A stretch of DNA of 64,000 nucleotides from Paenibacillus sp. HWE-109 (lineage in GTDB: Bacteria; Bacillota; Bacilli; Paenibacillales; NBRC-103111): positions 1,736,001-1,800,000 of the forward strand of contig NZ_CP091881.1 of the NCBI RefSeq assembly GCF_022163125.1, in the 5' to 3' direction. Under the pieces are notes generated by a model. That model was not told the origin of the DNA. It did not search any database and worked only from the letters and a program-made list of their open reading frames with translations. The position numbers and the translations under genes were made by a program. Shown one piece after another: positions 27,201 through 36,020 of this stretch (the first letter of the stretch is position 1; every line of letters begins with the position of its first letter).

Positions 27201-27374
27201 GTGTATAAAGGATTAACGGCGCTGGTTGGTGTCATTCAGAAAGCGCCCAAAGAGCATGTTAATCAGGGGCTGCAAGCTCTTGAAGTGTTGGTCAAAGCAC
27301 AGAAAGGCCATCTAATCGATGAGGCAACAGCGAGCAAGCTGCTTGAATGGATCGCAGCTTTGAAGAGGTCGTAG
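24273..27374 (+). CDS. Secreted multidomain protein with FIMAH domain, paralogue of the 19674 protein
   Basis: This 1033-residue protein has a signal peptide (about 1-34) and an N-terminal domain (36-415) related to that of the 19674 protein (GDVIGHIAYSAKLILQ, IPWNQQMMINNGFMRL, EDADGVHAANDIMGMTRAYDR). The following modules are a CBM6/35-like jelly roll (about 432-555), a cadherin-like beta sandwich (565-650), a discoidin/CBM32 domain (655-782), OmpL47/Ig-like repeats (785-965) and a C-terminal FIMAH helical domain (966-1033). It is the first gene of an operon with an aldo/keto reductase, a beta-helix protein and GH105. The catalytic class is unknown; the two paralogues differ in accessory modules, so they may bind different parts of one substrate. 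Confidence 0.7.
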   Translation: MWHKIIIACVTMTLVFSGLWVPAMPKVAAATGAPMVVSSLEGSVTQEEINSFKQYILSSSVNLPVNNYGNDFVYGPSGQNVEAMGYMYEISGDRSILDQMVKFSELMLSARNNPDTGRVLWNGNRELSWPNKKVGETNSDGLVIDGYSGSENGDVIGHIAYSAKLILQNKSLWNQIVPYGDGALYGETYLQRAKKYIAELDRTMDTYMIPNFVKPDTFRQYWPNDPRWSSTGSAAPNSAIPWNQQMMINNGFMRLAECHELLADDQPRVDLYDKIVKASIEWFTASLEPYQVAGHDVYKWWYVADYFGKVEDADGVHAANDIMGMTRAYDRGKYGVTQETLIKLSNTIRYVISTGTGNFYCKVDGLPTSCTLTNLWSEYLHIAPYNPDPAVYRLLANPYYMSTVLTSPIYFARMMWVKEHTSWTRNVDADLSPAWEAESYSSRSGAFTRQACEVCSKGAYMQSPEDSVSKLNYRLSVAHGGNLYVHILGSSSGAGGGSLKLYVDAGPEVNATTSSSGWGWTTASQALTLADGPHQLTITSQGNGAQLDKIVLSKSPTPPIDALLPKLTDIRINGVSLANFAPSTYSYTAALPLGTKVIPIISATSLHNVEITQAQQVFGTAIITVKDRQDPYLQAKYEVQMTGFPIYGDIPDRFMTFPIQSVTASAGYHASFPPANAIDGDLNTRYAAKGITHWIQFDLGANKPIRSAVISFLKGDVDRYTFDLQVSEDGLVWTSVYSGKSSGKTAGLEIFPFEQVNARYVKYNGKGNSKDTWNNINEIYIGGVVEDVAAPVTTDDGQSGWHADNQIIHLSAVDSGSGVAHTYYSLNGGPETEGTVVNIDQEGSNELAYYSVDTAGNREFKKSTLIQVDKSGPTITPTVSMAVYVTDTVSFNFGIADTFSGVNDKVIKLDGKLVASPYVIEPMSLTLGNHLVSVIAADRVGNQSEQQFVLKVSMDIDHLDEALLYAKQKGWIKSDLVYKGLTALVGVIQKAPKEHVNQGLQALEVLVKAQKGHLIDEATASKLLEWIAALKRS

Positions 27375-27411
27375 CCTCGAGCCATCATCAACTTTTCAAG
27401 GAGGTTCTACT

Positions 27412-28362
27412 ATGCAGTACAGACGTTTAGGCAGCAGTGGTTTGAAAGTGAGCGAACTTAGTTTGGGCAGTTGGCTTACCTATGGCGGCGCTGTGGATTC
27501 CAATCAATCGGAGAGAATCATTGATAAAGCCTACGAGCTTGGTATCAATCTGTTCGATACAGCCAATGTGTACCACAAGGGGGAGGCGGAGCAGGTTGTT
27601 GGCAAAGCGTTAGCCAAATACCCCAGGGACTCGTATGTCTTGGCAACCAAAGTATGTGTGCCTATGGGTGAGGGTCCGAATGATCGCGGCTTGTCACGCA
27701 AACATATCAAAGAGCAATGCGATGCCAGCCTGCGTCGGCTTGGTGTCGAGTACATCGATTTATATCAATGCCATCGCTATGATCCCGAGACGCCCCTTGA
27801 TGAAACGCTGCGAGCAATGGATGATTTGATCAAACAGGGCAAAATTTTATATACAGGTGTCAGTATGTGGAAAGCGGAACAGCTGCTGGATGGGGTTCGG
27901 ACGGCCAATGCGCTCAATTTGAACCGCATTATTGCCAATCAACCGCAGTATCATATGTTCCGCCGTGGTATTGAGCAAGAGATCGTTCCACTGTGCAAAA
28001 GGGAAGGGATCGGTCAAATCGTCTACTCGCCGCTGGCGCAGGGGATTCTGACCGGCAAATATCAGCCTGGCAGGCCTTACCCGGTGGATTCAAGGGCGGC
28101 AGATCCAGAGCAGAACGGCGCGATCGTTCATCTCATGAAAGAAGAGCAGTTGCTCAAGGTTGAGAAGCTGAAAGTGATTTCAGCGCGCAACGAGCTAAGC
28201 ATGGCTCAATTGGCATTGGCTTGGATCCTAAGGCTGGATAATGTATCCAGTTGCATTATTGGCGCTTCCCGACCAGAGCAGATCGAAGAAAACGTCAGGG
28301 CTTCGGGCATTACCTTGTCCGAAGCCGATATAGAGGAAATCGAGAACATCTTACAGGCATGA
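27412..28362 (+). CDS. Aldo/keto reductase
   Basis: The 316-residue TIM-barrel enzyme has the family tetrad: D and Y in LFDTANVYHKGEAE, K in VLATKVCVP and H in YQCHRYDPETP. The sequence QIVYSPLAQGILTGKY is typical of the Kv-beta/YghZ-like AKR group, which uses NADPH. It lies in the operon between a secreted enzyme and a GH105 enzyme, so it may reduce a sugar aldehyde or uronate derived from the imported oligosaccharide; this is inferred from context only. Confidence 0.9.
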   Translation: MQYRRLGSSGLKVSELSLGSWLTYGGAVDSNQSERIIDKAYELGINLFDTANVYHKGEAEQVVGKALAKYPRDSYVLATKVCVPMGEGPNDRGLSRKHIKEQCDASLRRLGVEYIDLYQCHRYDPETPLDETLRAMDDLIKQGKILYTGVSMWKAEQLLDGVRTANALNLNRIIANQPQYHMFRRGIEQEIVPLCKREGIGQIVYSPLAQGILTGKYQPGRPYPVDSRAADPEQNGAIVHLMKEEQLLKVEKLKVISARNELSMAQLALAWILRLDNVSSCIIGASRPEQIEENVRASGITLSEADIEEIENILQA

Positions 28363-28389
28363 CAATTAACGTAATGGAGGTAGAGTCAC

Positions 28390-31005
28390 ATGTCTGTTTT
28401 ACTGGCAAACCTGGCACTGCATCGCACAGTCACTTGCAGTTCGGAAAGCGCGGATGCTGCCAGTTGTCATGCAGTTGACGGGGATATGAGTACTTTATGG
28501 CAACCATTAGGCTCGGATCGGATGGATGACAATCGTGTTTGGCTGATGGTAGATTTGGGTCAAAACGTACCTTTCAATCAGGTTAATCTTAAATTGGCGT
28601 CAGGATTCATAAGCGGATATCGCATTCTCTATTCTCCAGATAACCTGCTGTGGCAAACAGCTTTCCAGCGCGATGCCTCTCGTGGAGGAATAAGCACGCA
28701 AGATATCGCTCTGTTTTCTAAGGTTGCAGGAAGATACGTGAAGCTTGAGGTGGATTTATTTGATCCGGAGCGCGATTTTCAGCTGATTCAGTTGGAGATC
28801 CACGACAACTTGGATATCCCAACCGGTCCCTTACTGGAGAGAGTCATCCTCTGTGATCCGCAGTTTAACGAATATGAGGATGAAGTCACATTAACATTGC
28901 AAACGAATAGCCAATTGAAACTCCATATAAAAGGCATTCTGACAAACGGTGAGGAAGCCGATCTTGTGGGCGGAAGTATCGCATTCGAAAGCAGGCATTC
29001 GGGTGTGGCTTCCATCGATGAGATGGGCAATCTTACCACCCATAAGGTTGGTGTCGCGCACATGAAAGCGACGGTAACTTGGCAAGGTGTGACCAAAGAG
29101 ACCTCGATCTTTATCGATGTCAACGATCCTTCTGAGCCATTGGCGGATATCTGGCTGACGCATCCCGCTATGGCGATGGAGATCGGTCATCCAGCGATAA
29201 TCGCTGCTGGCAGCAGCTTTCCTGAACTGCATATTATGCCTGCGGATGCAATGACTGTGAAAGCTGTGTTGCTGCATGCCGCAACAGGCGAAGCCTTGGC
29301 GCACTTGCACAAGCAGCAGATCGAAGCGTTAACGGAGTACACGTTCCCCTTCCCAGGCAGAGCTGATCAAGCCGGGACTTATCAACTGCGTGTTGAACTG
29401 TTTTTGACGGACGAGTTGATCTTTTACGATGCCTTTTATTTCACTGTGCTAGATCGGATTGCTGGCAAGGCTGGCCAAAGTCAGATCGTTTATCTAGGTG
29501 AAAGCGGCAAGCTGACGTATGTGCCTGATTACAAGGGCAATCAAATACTTGATTTCTCCAATAGCGGTTATGGCGGAGGAGGTATCCTAATACCGTTTGT
29601 GGAGCCTGTTCTGAGTTTGTCAGCTGTTGATGGGGATAATACAGAGCACATTCAGAATGCGATAAATCTCGTAGCTGCTTGGCCGCAATCCGCCGAAGGA
29701 TTGAGGGGGACGATTCTTTTGAGGAAAGGCATTTACCGGGTAAGCGGTTCCTTGAAGATAGAGGCAAGCGGCATCGTGCTCCGGGGTGAGGGGACAGATG
29801 AGAATGGAACACTGCTGTACGCAACGGGCAAATTAAAACGCAATCTCATTGAGATTGCCGGAACTTCAGCTCCGGGCATGCTGCCTGATACCCATACAAC
29901 AATTATCGATTTGTATGTTCCTGCGGGTTCGCGTTCGATTCATGTGAGAAACGCTTCCAACTTTAGCGTAGGCAACAAGGTTAAAGTGCTTCGTTTCGGC
30001 AATGAACGTTGGATTCATGCGATTGGCATGGATACGATTCGGATGCGCCCGGTGGCAGGGGGAACGGTACAATGGCCGCCATTTCATTTGGAATTTGACC
30101 GCGTTATTACACATATCGAAGGGAATTGCTTGCAACTGGACGCGCCTATCGCCAATGCGATTGAGAAGCAATGGGGCTGGGGTTCTGTCGTGAAATATGA
30201 GGATTCGGGCCGAATCGAGCATGTCGGAGTAGAGAACATGCGGGTAGACGTGGAATATGATCCAAGTATTACGGACACGCGAATTGATGGCAATGAAGGA
30301 AATACGGTTTATTTGGCGGATGAGGATCACGCGATCAATTTTATTTATATGGATAATGTCACAAATAGTTGGGTTCGCGATATTGTTGGCTTACATCTGC
30401 AGCATGCGCTCGTACAAGTCGGCCGCAATGCCAAATGGGTCACCATACAAGACTGCGTCGTCTTGGCGTTTATCAGCGTCATTACCGGGGGACGTCGGTA
30501 TCCATTTCATCTAATGGGCGAACTAACGTTGGTTCAGCGCGCATATACGGAGACTGCCAGACACGCCTTCGCGGTTGACGCGCGAGTAGCCGGGCCCAAC
30601 GTATTCCTAGACAGCGAGTCGACGCTGGATTACAACACAAGCGAACCTCATCATAGGTGGTCTGTTGGCTGTTTGTATGACAATGTGAATGGACGGATTC
30701 ACATTCAAGACCGTGGTTGGCTCGGCAGCGGTCAGGGTTGGGCAGGCGCTAATTATGTCGCGTGGAACACAACGAACGAACTGGTCTCCCAGCAGCCTCC
30801 AACCGCGCAAAACTATGCCATCGGGCATGTCGGCAGACAAGGCAAGCCGCTGCTTCCTTGTCCTTATGATCCCCGGGAGCGCAAGCAAGCCTATTGGGAA
30901 AGCTTGGGGCAGCATGTGACTCCACGTAGTTTATATGTGCAGCAGCTGATGGACCGTCTTGGTCCGGAAGCCGTGGCCAACATTCAAGGAGGAATTGATA
31001 GATGA
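28390..31005 (+). CDS. Discoidin / Ig-like / pectate-lyase-like beta-helix protein, no signal peptide
   Basis: The 871-residue protein begins MSVLLANLALHRTVTCSS without a signal peptide. It has a discoidin/CBM32-like domain (1-135), a BIG_2-like Ig domain (about 150-245), another beta-sandwich (250-355) and a right-handed beta-helix of the pectate-lyase-3 kind (about 395-870, with DGDNTEHIQNAINL at 412-425). The gene overlaps the GH105 start (ATGA). It may be a polysaccharide lyase or an epimerase/hydrolase; specific catalytic residues could not be identified. Lack of secretion is odd for a discoidin-bearing depolymerase: either it acts on imported oligosaccharides or leaves by another route. 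Confidence 0.7.
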   Translation: MSVLLANLALHRTVTCSSESADAASCHAVDGDMSTLWQPLGSDRMDDNRVWLMVDLGQNVPFNQVNLKLASGFISGYRILYSPDNLLWQTAFQRDASRGGISTQDIALFSKVAGRYVKLEVDLFDPERDFQLIQLEIHDNLDIPTGPLLERVILCDPQFNEYEDEVTLTLQTNSQLKLHIKGILTNGEEADLVGGSIAFESRHSGVASIDEMGNLTTHKVGVAHMKATVTWQGVTKETSIFIDVNDPSEPLADIWLTHPAMAMEIGHPAIIAAGSSFPELHIMPADAMTVKAVLLHAATGEALAHLHKQQIEALTEYTFPFPGRADQAGTYQLRVELFLTDELIFYDAFYFTVLDRIAGKAGQSQIVYLGESGKLTYVPDYKGNQILDFSNSGYGGGGILIPFVEPVLSLSAVDGDNTEHIQNAINLVAAWPQSAEGLRGTILLRKGIYRVSGSLKIEASGIVLRGEGTDENGTLLYATGKLKRNLIEIAGTSAPGMLPDTHTTIIDLYVPAGSRSIHVRNASNFSVGNKVKVLRFGNERWIHAIGMDTIRMRPVAGGTVQWPPFHLEFDRVITHIEGNCLQLDAPIANAIEKQWGWGSVVKYEDSGRIEHVGVENMRVDVEYDPSITDTRIDGNEGNTVYLADEDHAINFIYMDNVTNSWVRDIVGLHLQHALVQVGRNAKWVTIQDCVVLAFISVITGGRRYPFHLMGELTLVQRAYTETARHAFAVDARVAGPNVFLDSESTLDYNTSEPHHRWSVGCLYDNVNGRIHIQDRGWLGSGQGWAGANYVAWNTTNELVSQQPPTAQNYAIGHVGRQGKPLLPCPYDPRERKQAYWESLGQHVTPRSLYVQQLMDRLGPEAVANIQGGIDR

Positions 31006-32081
31006 CTCAATCTATGACAGTGAATCAATACGAAGATATTATCGCTAAGCTGATTCGAAAGATGAAAGAGTTAAAGCCAGCTTTCCAAGAAAGCGTCTCG
31101 ATTGGTATAGTGTCTATGGATAACTGGGAGTGGCCCCAAGGTGTAGGGCTGTTTGCCTTGTATTCCTATTATAAGGAAACCGGCAATCAAGCGATTAAAG
31201 ACGAGTTGATCCAATGGTTTGACAAGCGTATTGGGGAGGGGGTGCCGGACAAAAATGTAAACACGATGTGCCCCATGTTAACTTTGAGTTTTCTGGCAGA
31301 AGAGACCGGCAATCCAACCTATCTGAAACTTTGCAAAGAATGGGTAACTTATGCCATGGAAGAGCTGCCAAGGACAGAGGAAGGCGGTTTTCAACATATC
31401 GTGACCCGAAATCTCAACGCAGGCCAGCTATGGGATGATACATTGTATATGACAGTCCTATTCGTTGCTCGGATGGGCGTTCTGCTGGATGAGGATCCCT
31501 ATTTACAGGAAAGTATCAGGCAGTTTCTGGTGCATCTCAAATATTTAACCGATGTTCGAACTGGGCTGTTTTATCATGGCTGGACGTTTATCGGGAATCA
31601 TCATTTCGCAGGTGCTTTGTGGGCTAGAGGGAACTCTTGGTACACGGCGGGTTTGGTGGACTACCTGGACATTGCTCCCCTACCGGAAGGGATCAGCCAA
31701 TTTCTGATTTCCTCTTTGGAAAGACAGGTTCAAGCGCTAGCAGCACTTCAGGATGAAAGCGGGCTATGGCATACGTTATTGGATCATCCGGATTCCTATC
31801 TGGAAACGTCGGCTTCTGCCGCATTCGCCTATGGGATACTAAAAGCAGTGCGACGAGGCTTTATCGATGAGCGCTATCTGGCAGTTGGACTTAAAGCTTT
31901 GGATGGCGTGCTGGGCAAAATAGATGAGGAAGGTGTCGTGCATGGCGTATCCTATGGAACGGCGCTGAAAGATAACTTGGACTATTATCGCAATATCAAA
32001 CAATGCCCGATGCCTTACGGTCAGTCGATGACGCTCTTATTGATGGTTGAAGCTTGTAAATTAAAAGTTGAAAAACCTTAA
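31002..32081 (+). CDS. GH105 unsaturated rhamnogalacturonyl/uronyl hydrolase (YteR type)
   Basis: The 359-residue (alpha/alpha)6 barrel protein carries the catalytic aspartate in QLWDDTLYMTVLF (D143 of YteR) and other family strings (DNWEWPQGVGLFALY, WARGNSWYTAGL). GH105 enzymes remove the unsaturated galacturonyl or glucuronyl end produced by polysaccharide lyases, in the cytoplasm. There is no signal peptide. Its ATG overlaps the stop of the beta-helix gene, so the two are translated together; with the GH88 gene at 10.3 kb this means the region handles a lyase-generated uronate end. Confidence 0.9.
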   Translation: MTQSMTVNQYEDIIAKLIRKMKELKPAFQESVSIGIVSMDNWEWPQGVGLFALYSYYKETGNQAIKDELIQWFDKRIGEGVPDKNVNTMCPMLTLSFLAEETGNPTYLKLCKEWVTYAMEELPRTEEGGFQHIVTRNLNAGQLWDDTLYMTVLFVARMGVLLDEDPYLQESIRQFLVHLKYLTDVRTGLFYHGWTFIGNHHFAGALWARGNSWYTAGLVDYLDIAPLPEGISQFLISSLERQVQALAALQDESGLWHTLLDHPDSYLETSASAAFAYGILKAVRRGFIDERYLAVGLKALDGVLGKIDEEGVVHGVSYGTALKDNLDYYRNIKQCPMPYGQSMTLLLMVEACKLKVEKP

Positions 32082-32096
32082 GTTTGTTTAATAACC

Positions 32097-32188
32097 GCTT
32101 AAATAACTAGTATGTGGCCTCCGCTCCCTTAAACTATCATTTGATTAAGGGAATGGAAGGAGGGGGCACTTTTTGGTAAGCGTTTGCA
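32097..32188 (+). promoter_or_regulatory. Activator-type promoter C with cre site (SLH protein gene)
   Basis: GCTTAAATAACTAGTATG (32097-32114) differs by one base from the copy at 14906. ACTAGT (32106) is again 29 bp before the -10 box TATCAT (32135-32140), and the -35 position reads ATGTGG. GGTAAGCGTTTGCA (32175-32188) fits the cre consensus at 13 of 14 bases and lies about 30 bp after the expected start of transcription. The gene begins 56 bp further on. Confidence 0.72.
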
Positions 32189-32244
32189 TGTGACGGTTGT
32201 GTATCAGAAGTGGGTTGAAATTACGACGAAATGATGGAGGAAAA

Positions 32245-35200
32245 ATGAAGCCAATGGTTATGAAAAAAAAGGTAAGCGTACTCTTAGCATCTGCAATGGT
32301 ATTCTCTTTGTTTGCTTCCGTTGATCTGGCTTATGCAGATGTAGTTCCGACTGCAACTGCGACACCAGCGGCTGCGACTCCGGCAGCTGCAGCACCAACG
32401 GTTACGACTCCTGCAGGCACTGCACCAGCGGAAACTCCATCCACGAAACCGGCTGCACCTCAAATGGACACACAGGCTAAGTTTAATGTTTTAAAAGAAA
32501 AAGGCATCTTGGAAGGAACCGATGACACCGGATCAGCAGGGCTTGATAAAGAAGTGACGCGAGCGCAGCTTGCCAAGACGATTGTTTTGCTGAATGGCTT
32601 GAAGGAAGATAAGCCATCGAGCGAAACGTACAAAGACTTGGACAATGCCGCTTGGGCAGCTGGATTTATCGGAGCTGCAACCAAAGCCGGGTACATGGAA
32701 GGTGTTGCCAAAGACCAATTCGCTCCGAATGGTATCGTAACGTTGGAGCAAGCGGCTTCGGTGCTTGCTCGTGTGTTCAAACTGCAAGCAGAAGAAGCAG
32801 ATACGTCCAAGCTAACCGGCACCGTATCCGAGTGGGCCAAAGGCCAGGTAGCCGCAGCTATCAAAGCTGGTCTTATGACCAGTGCAGCAGATTATACGAA
32901 ATCTGCGAAGCGCGAGCAGCTTGTTAACTACGCCTATGCGGCGTATCTATTGGTTCAAGCTGGAGGTCCGGCTGTCACCAAAGTATCTGTCGCTGATTTC
33001 AAAGTCACAGGTGCGAAAACACTTGTGCTGAAATTAAACGGTGTGATTGCCGACACCACGAAGCTAACTGTTACCGTGCTTCGTGGCAGTATAACAGGAT
33101 CAGCCGTAACGAGCACAGCGAAATGGAATGCCAATAAAAACGAAGCCACGATCACATTGGATACCAAAATGACGGAAGGCATCTACACCCTGAAGTTGGA
33201 AGCAGTGAAAGATGGCGGATTGACGATCGACAAGGGCACAGCGGAAGTATCCGTTTCGAATGAGAAAATAACGCAAATTGATTTTACAACTGCCGCTGAA
33301 ACGGTGGCCCAAGGCAAAATTAAGCTGACTTTCAAAGCTACGAATCAGTACAAGGAAGTGTCCGATATTAGTGCGGCCATATTCGGCTTATATACCAGCC
33401 CAGAACTGGATGCGATTCCTGCTGGTGATTCGCAGTCACTGACGATTGATGTGACGAATGCGGTTTACGCGAATAAATTGCGCAGAGATTCCAAATTTGA
33501 AGTCAGGATCATCGCGCCGGATTATACGGTTCAAGCGAACAAAACGTTTACTGTTGGCGATCCGCAAACCGTCAGCAAGATTGAATTAGGCGAGATTGCT
33601 TATGTCAATGGGAAAACGAAGTTTGAAGCGGGTGATGTGGTCACTGTTCCTTACAAAGCTTTTGACCAATATGGCTTCCAAGTGACAGATCTTGATGTAT
33701 TGACCAAGAATGCCAATGCCTATTCCACAGCAGCGGGAGTCATTGATACTGCAGCGACGTATCCACCACATGGATTCGGTTTTATAGCGGATGAAACAGG
33801 CGACGGCATTCCAGAGTTGAAAGTTAGAGCTGCCGCAAATTTCAGCCAATTTAGTGTAGAAGATGTCACGCTTTCTGTGGCCGGATTCGGTTCTGGTCAA
33901 GCAGCGACCAAAGTGTTGAAAGTGGCAGCTTCCAAAGCTCCATACGATATCAGCGTAGGCAACTTCCCGAATACCGTTGCTGTTGGCGACGATGATTTCT
34001 ATCTGCCTATCGTGGTCAAAGACCAAGGTGGTAACATTCTTAGCACAGATGATGTCATAGAGAATGCCGACAAAATCACTGTTTATGGTTTTGCTAACGG
34101 CAGTGCGACAATTGGTGCCAAAGACGCATCTGGCAAACTAATTGGCGGTATCGAGAAGAGCGGTGCAAATAGAGGTACAATTCGCGTGTCTGACTTAAGA
34201 ACGTTGACAGATCAAAATAAAGGACAGTTAACGGTCAAGGCATCTGTGAATACAAGTGGAAAAACAGCATCGAATACGACGAATATCGTAGCCAAGCGTT
34301 TCCCGAAAACGGTCTATTTATCCGTCGTGCCTAAGGCTAAAATGCTGCCCTCCATCGAGATGGTGAACGGTAGAACGGAAAATGCCTTCAGATTGAAGTT
34401 CAAAGATCAATACAATGAAGATTTCGATCGCGATTACAGAGGCTATTCGATGAAATTGAGTTTTGCCAAAACATCAGGAACGGTCACGGATGCTGTGTAT
34501 GTAGTCCGGGGGGCGAATACCTTGGATACCGTTAATTCATCGTTCATTGTAAAAGGCGTAGACGGGACTGCTGATGGCTATGACTCTGGTAAGGCACCAG
34601 CCGATTTTGGCTACTTCCGTGACCGAGACTTCTTCTTCATCGCCAAAACGGATAACAACAATGAAGGAACGTATCAGGTTGTGGCTCAGTTATTCAAAGG
34701 AGATCAAGCTGCTGTAGCTGCCGGAACAGCATCCTTAATATCAACAGCCGTAAGTTCTACGCAGCTGATTAAAGGCAAAGAGGCCAATAATTTGGTGTAT
34801 ACGCTGACGCCTTTTGCTAATGGAATCTATGCCGTTGATAAGATCAAAGATACGCTGAAAGGCGCAGAAAATAATGTGATCTCCAACGTAAGTTCGACCG
34901 TTGTTTCTAATGTGTACTCGACAGAAGCCTATTCTTTGGAAAACATGTTCTCGGGTAAAGTGGTACTTACTGCCAAGGATGCCAGTGGCAACGTGGTACA
35001 ACTGCCGAACAACACGATTCAAGCGCTTAATTCCATCACAACGTCGAATACGCGTGCTTCATCTGTTGTCATTAAGCCTAAGGCAGATGGCCAAACGGGC
35101 AACCTATCAGATGGGTACGGCATTCGTGGCAAAGATGTGGGGACAACAAGTATTTCCGTAGTTTTCAAACCTTCTAACTATGTTGGCAGCAAAGTCGCTT

Positions 35201-35811
35201 TCCTCGATAGTATTGCAATTAAAGATGATGCGCTGACCGTTAGTACGCTAACAGCAACTTATAACGGCAAGGCGAAAAACATCTGGCTGTCAGCACTGAA
35301 GAACACGACAGACGGCATTAATGTTTGGGCAGGTAATGATAGCGGCAAACTGAATCAAAAACAAACGTTCAGCAATATTACATTAATGGATCAGTATGGT
35401 AACAATGGATTCAAAAACAGCTCCGTATTCCGTGTCGCCCCCATCTTCGGCATTCAGTTTTTTGTAAGCAATGTCAAATGGGCGAATGAGGCGATTGTAC
35501 CTAATTCGGGCTACATCGCAGTTGAGTATAATAGTTCTGGCGTCAACAGTTTAAATGGCAAATCGAACGCTGTTGAAGCTCTGCCAGCAGGTGTTGATCC
35601 AACCGACTGGGTGTTCTCAACCGTACCGAATGCCGATCCGAATAAGAATCCAGTCGTACGGCTGAATCGCGGGGACGCCAAGTATGTCTACAAACCTGCC
35701 AAATCTGCGATTGACGGGTCCGTTGTAGAAGTCACATCCTTTACCGTGACCATGATCACAGCAAGTGGGAAAACAATCACTGTCGATGTTTACCCAGATC
35801 CAACGAAGTAA
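32245..35811 (+). CDS. SLH-domain cell-surface protein
   Basis: The 1188-residue protein has a signal peptide (about 1-31, DLAYA/DVV), an Ala/Pro/Thr-rich stretch (32-75), then SLH-type repeats (about 78-235: KEKGILEGT, RAQLAKTIV, KAGYMEGVAKDQFAPNG) that anchor to cell-wall polymers, and beta-rich Ig-like repeats to the C-terminus. The ATG at 32245 follows GGAGG; a longer frame from 32197 has no ribosome site. The long monotonic beta-rich part is typical of S-layer proteins. Its promoter is like that of the importer and secreted-enzyme operons, so it is probably inducible by the same signal. The gene ends at the terminator at 35858. Confidence 0.85.
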   Translation: MKPMVMKKKVSVLLASAMVFSLFASVDLAYADVVPTATATPAAATPAAAAPTVTTPAGTAPAETPSTKPAAPQMDTQAKFNVLKEKGILEGTDDTGSAGLDKEVTRAQLAKTIVLLNGLKEDKPSSETYKDLDNAAWAAGFIGAATKAGYMEGVAKDQFAPNGIVTLEQAASVLARVFKLQAEEADTSKLTGTVSEWAKGQVAAAIKAGLMTSAADYTKSAKREQLVNYAYAAYLLVQAGGPAVTKVSVADFKVTGAKTLVLKLNGVIADTTKLTVTVLRGSITGSAVTSTAKWNANKNEATITLDTKMTEGIYTLKLEAVKDGGLTIDKGTAEVSVSNEKITQIDFTTAAETVAQGKIKLTFKATNQYKEVSDISAAIFGLYTSPELDAIPAGDSQSLTIDVTNAVYANKLRRDSKFEVRIIAPDYTVQANKTFTVGDPQTVSKIELGEIAYVNGKTKFEAGDVVTVPYKAFDQYGFQVTDLDVLTKNANAYSTAAGVIDTAATYPPHGFGFIADETGDGIPELKVRAAANFSQFSVEDVTLSVAGFGSGQAATKVLKVAASKAPYDISVGNFPNTVAVGDDDFYLPIVVKDQGGNILSTDDVIENADKITVYGFANGSATIGAKDASGKLIGGIEKSGANRGTIRVSDLRTLTDQNKGQLTVKASVNTSGKTASNTTNIVAKRFPKTVYLSVVPKAKMLPSIEMVNGRTENAFRLKFKDQYNEDFDRDYRGYSMKLSFAKTSGTVTDAVYVVRGANTLDTVNSSFIVKGVDGTADGYDSGKAPADFGYFRDRDFFFIAKTDNNNEGTYQVVAQLFKGDQAAVAAGTASLISTAVSSTQLIKGKEANNLVYTLTPFANGIYAVDKIKDTLKGAENNVISNVSSTVVSNVYSTEAYSLENMFSGKVVLTAKDASGNVVQLPNNTIQALNSITTSNTRASSVVIKPKADGQTGNLSDGYGIRGKDVGTTSISVVFKPSNYVGSKVAFLDSIAIKDDALTVSTLTATYNGKAKNIWLSALKNTTDGINVWAGNDSGKLNQKQTFSNITLMDQYGNNGFKNSSVFRVAPIFGIQFFVSNVKWANEAIVPNSGYIAVEYNSSGVNSLNGKSNAVEALPAGVDPTDWVFSTVPNADPNKNPVVRLNRGDAKYVYKPAKSAIDGSVVEVTSFTVTMITASGKTITVDVYPDPTK

Positions 35812-35857
35812 ATATCAGCACGATTCGCTTGAATGAATTATTAAAATTTTAAAAATT

Positions 35858-35927
35858 AAAAAGCACTTGGTCTGTGAGCTGAAGTTCCTTTATGGAACTG
35901 TTGGATTCATTGGCTGAGTGCTTTTTT
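35858..35927 (+). terminator. Terminator after the SLH protein gene
   Basis: AAAAAGCACT (35858-35867) pairs with AGTGCTTTTTT (35917-35927) around a long loop that holds a second hairpin (AGTTCCtttaTGGAACT). The 3' arm ends in six T. Confidence 0.75.
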
Positions 35928-36020
35928 GACGATCTGCCGAACTGAGTTGTAAATTCAAATAGGGCCACTTTGGGCAAATAAGAGGTAACTTATTGGGGGG
36001 CTCCCCATCCCGCTGGAGCA
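35928..36020. other. Noncoding spacer before the tandem repeats
   Basis: A short stretch of noncoding DNA between the S-layer terminator and the first repeat copy. Nothing else is visible in it. Confidence 0.4.
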
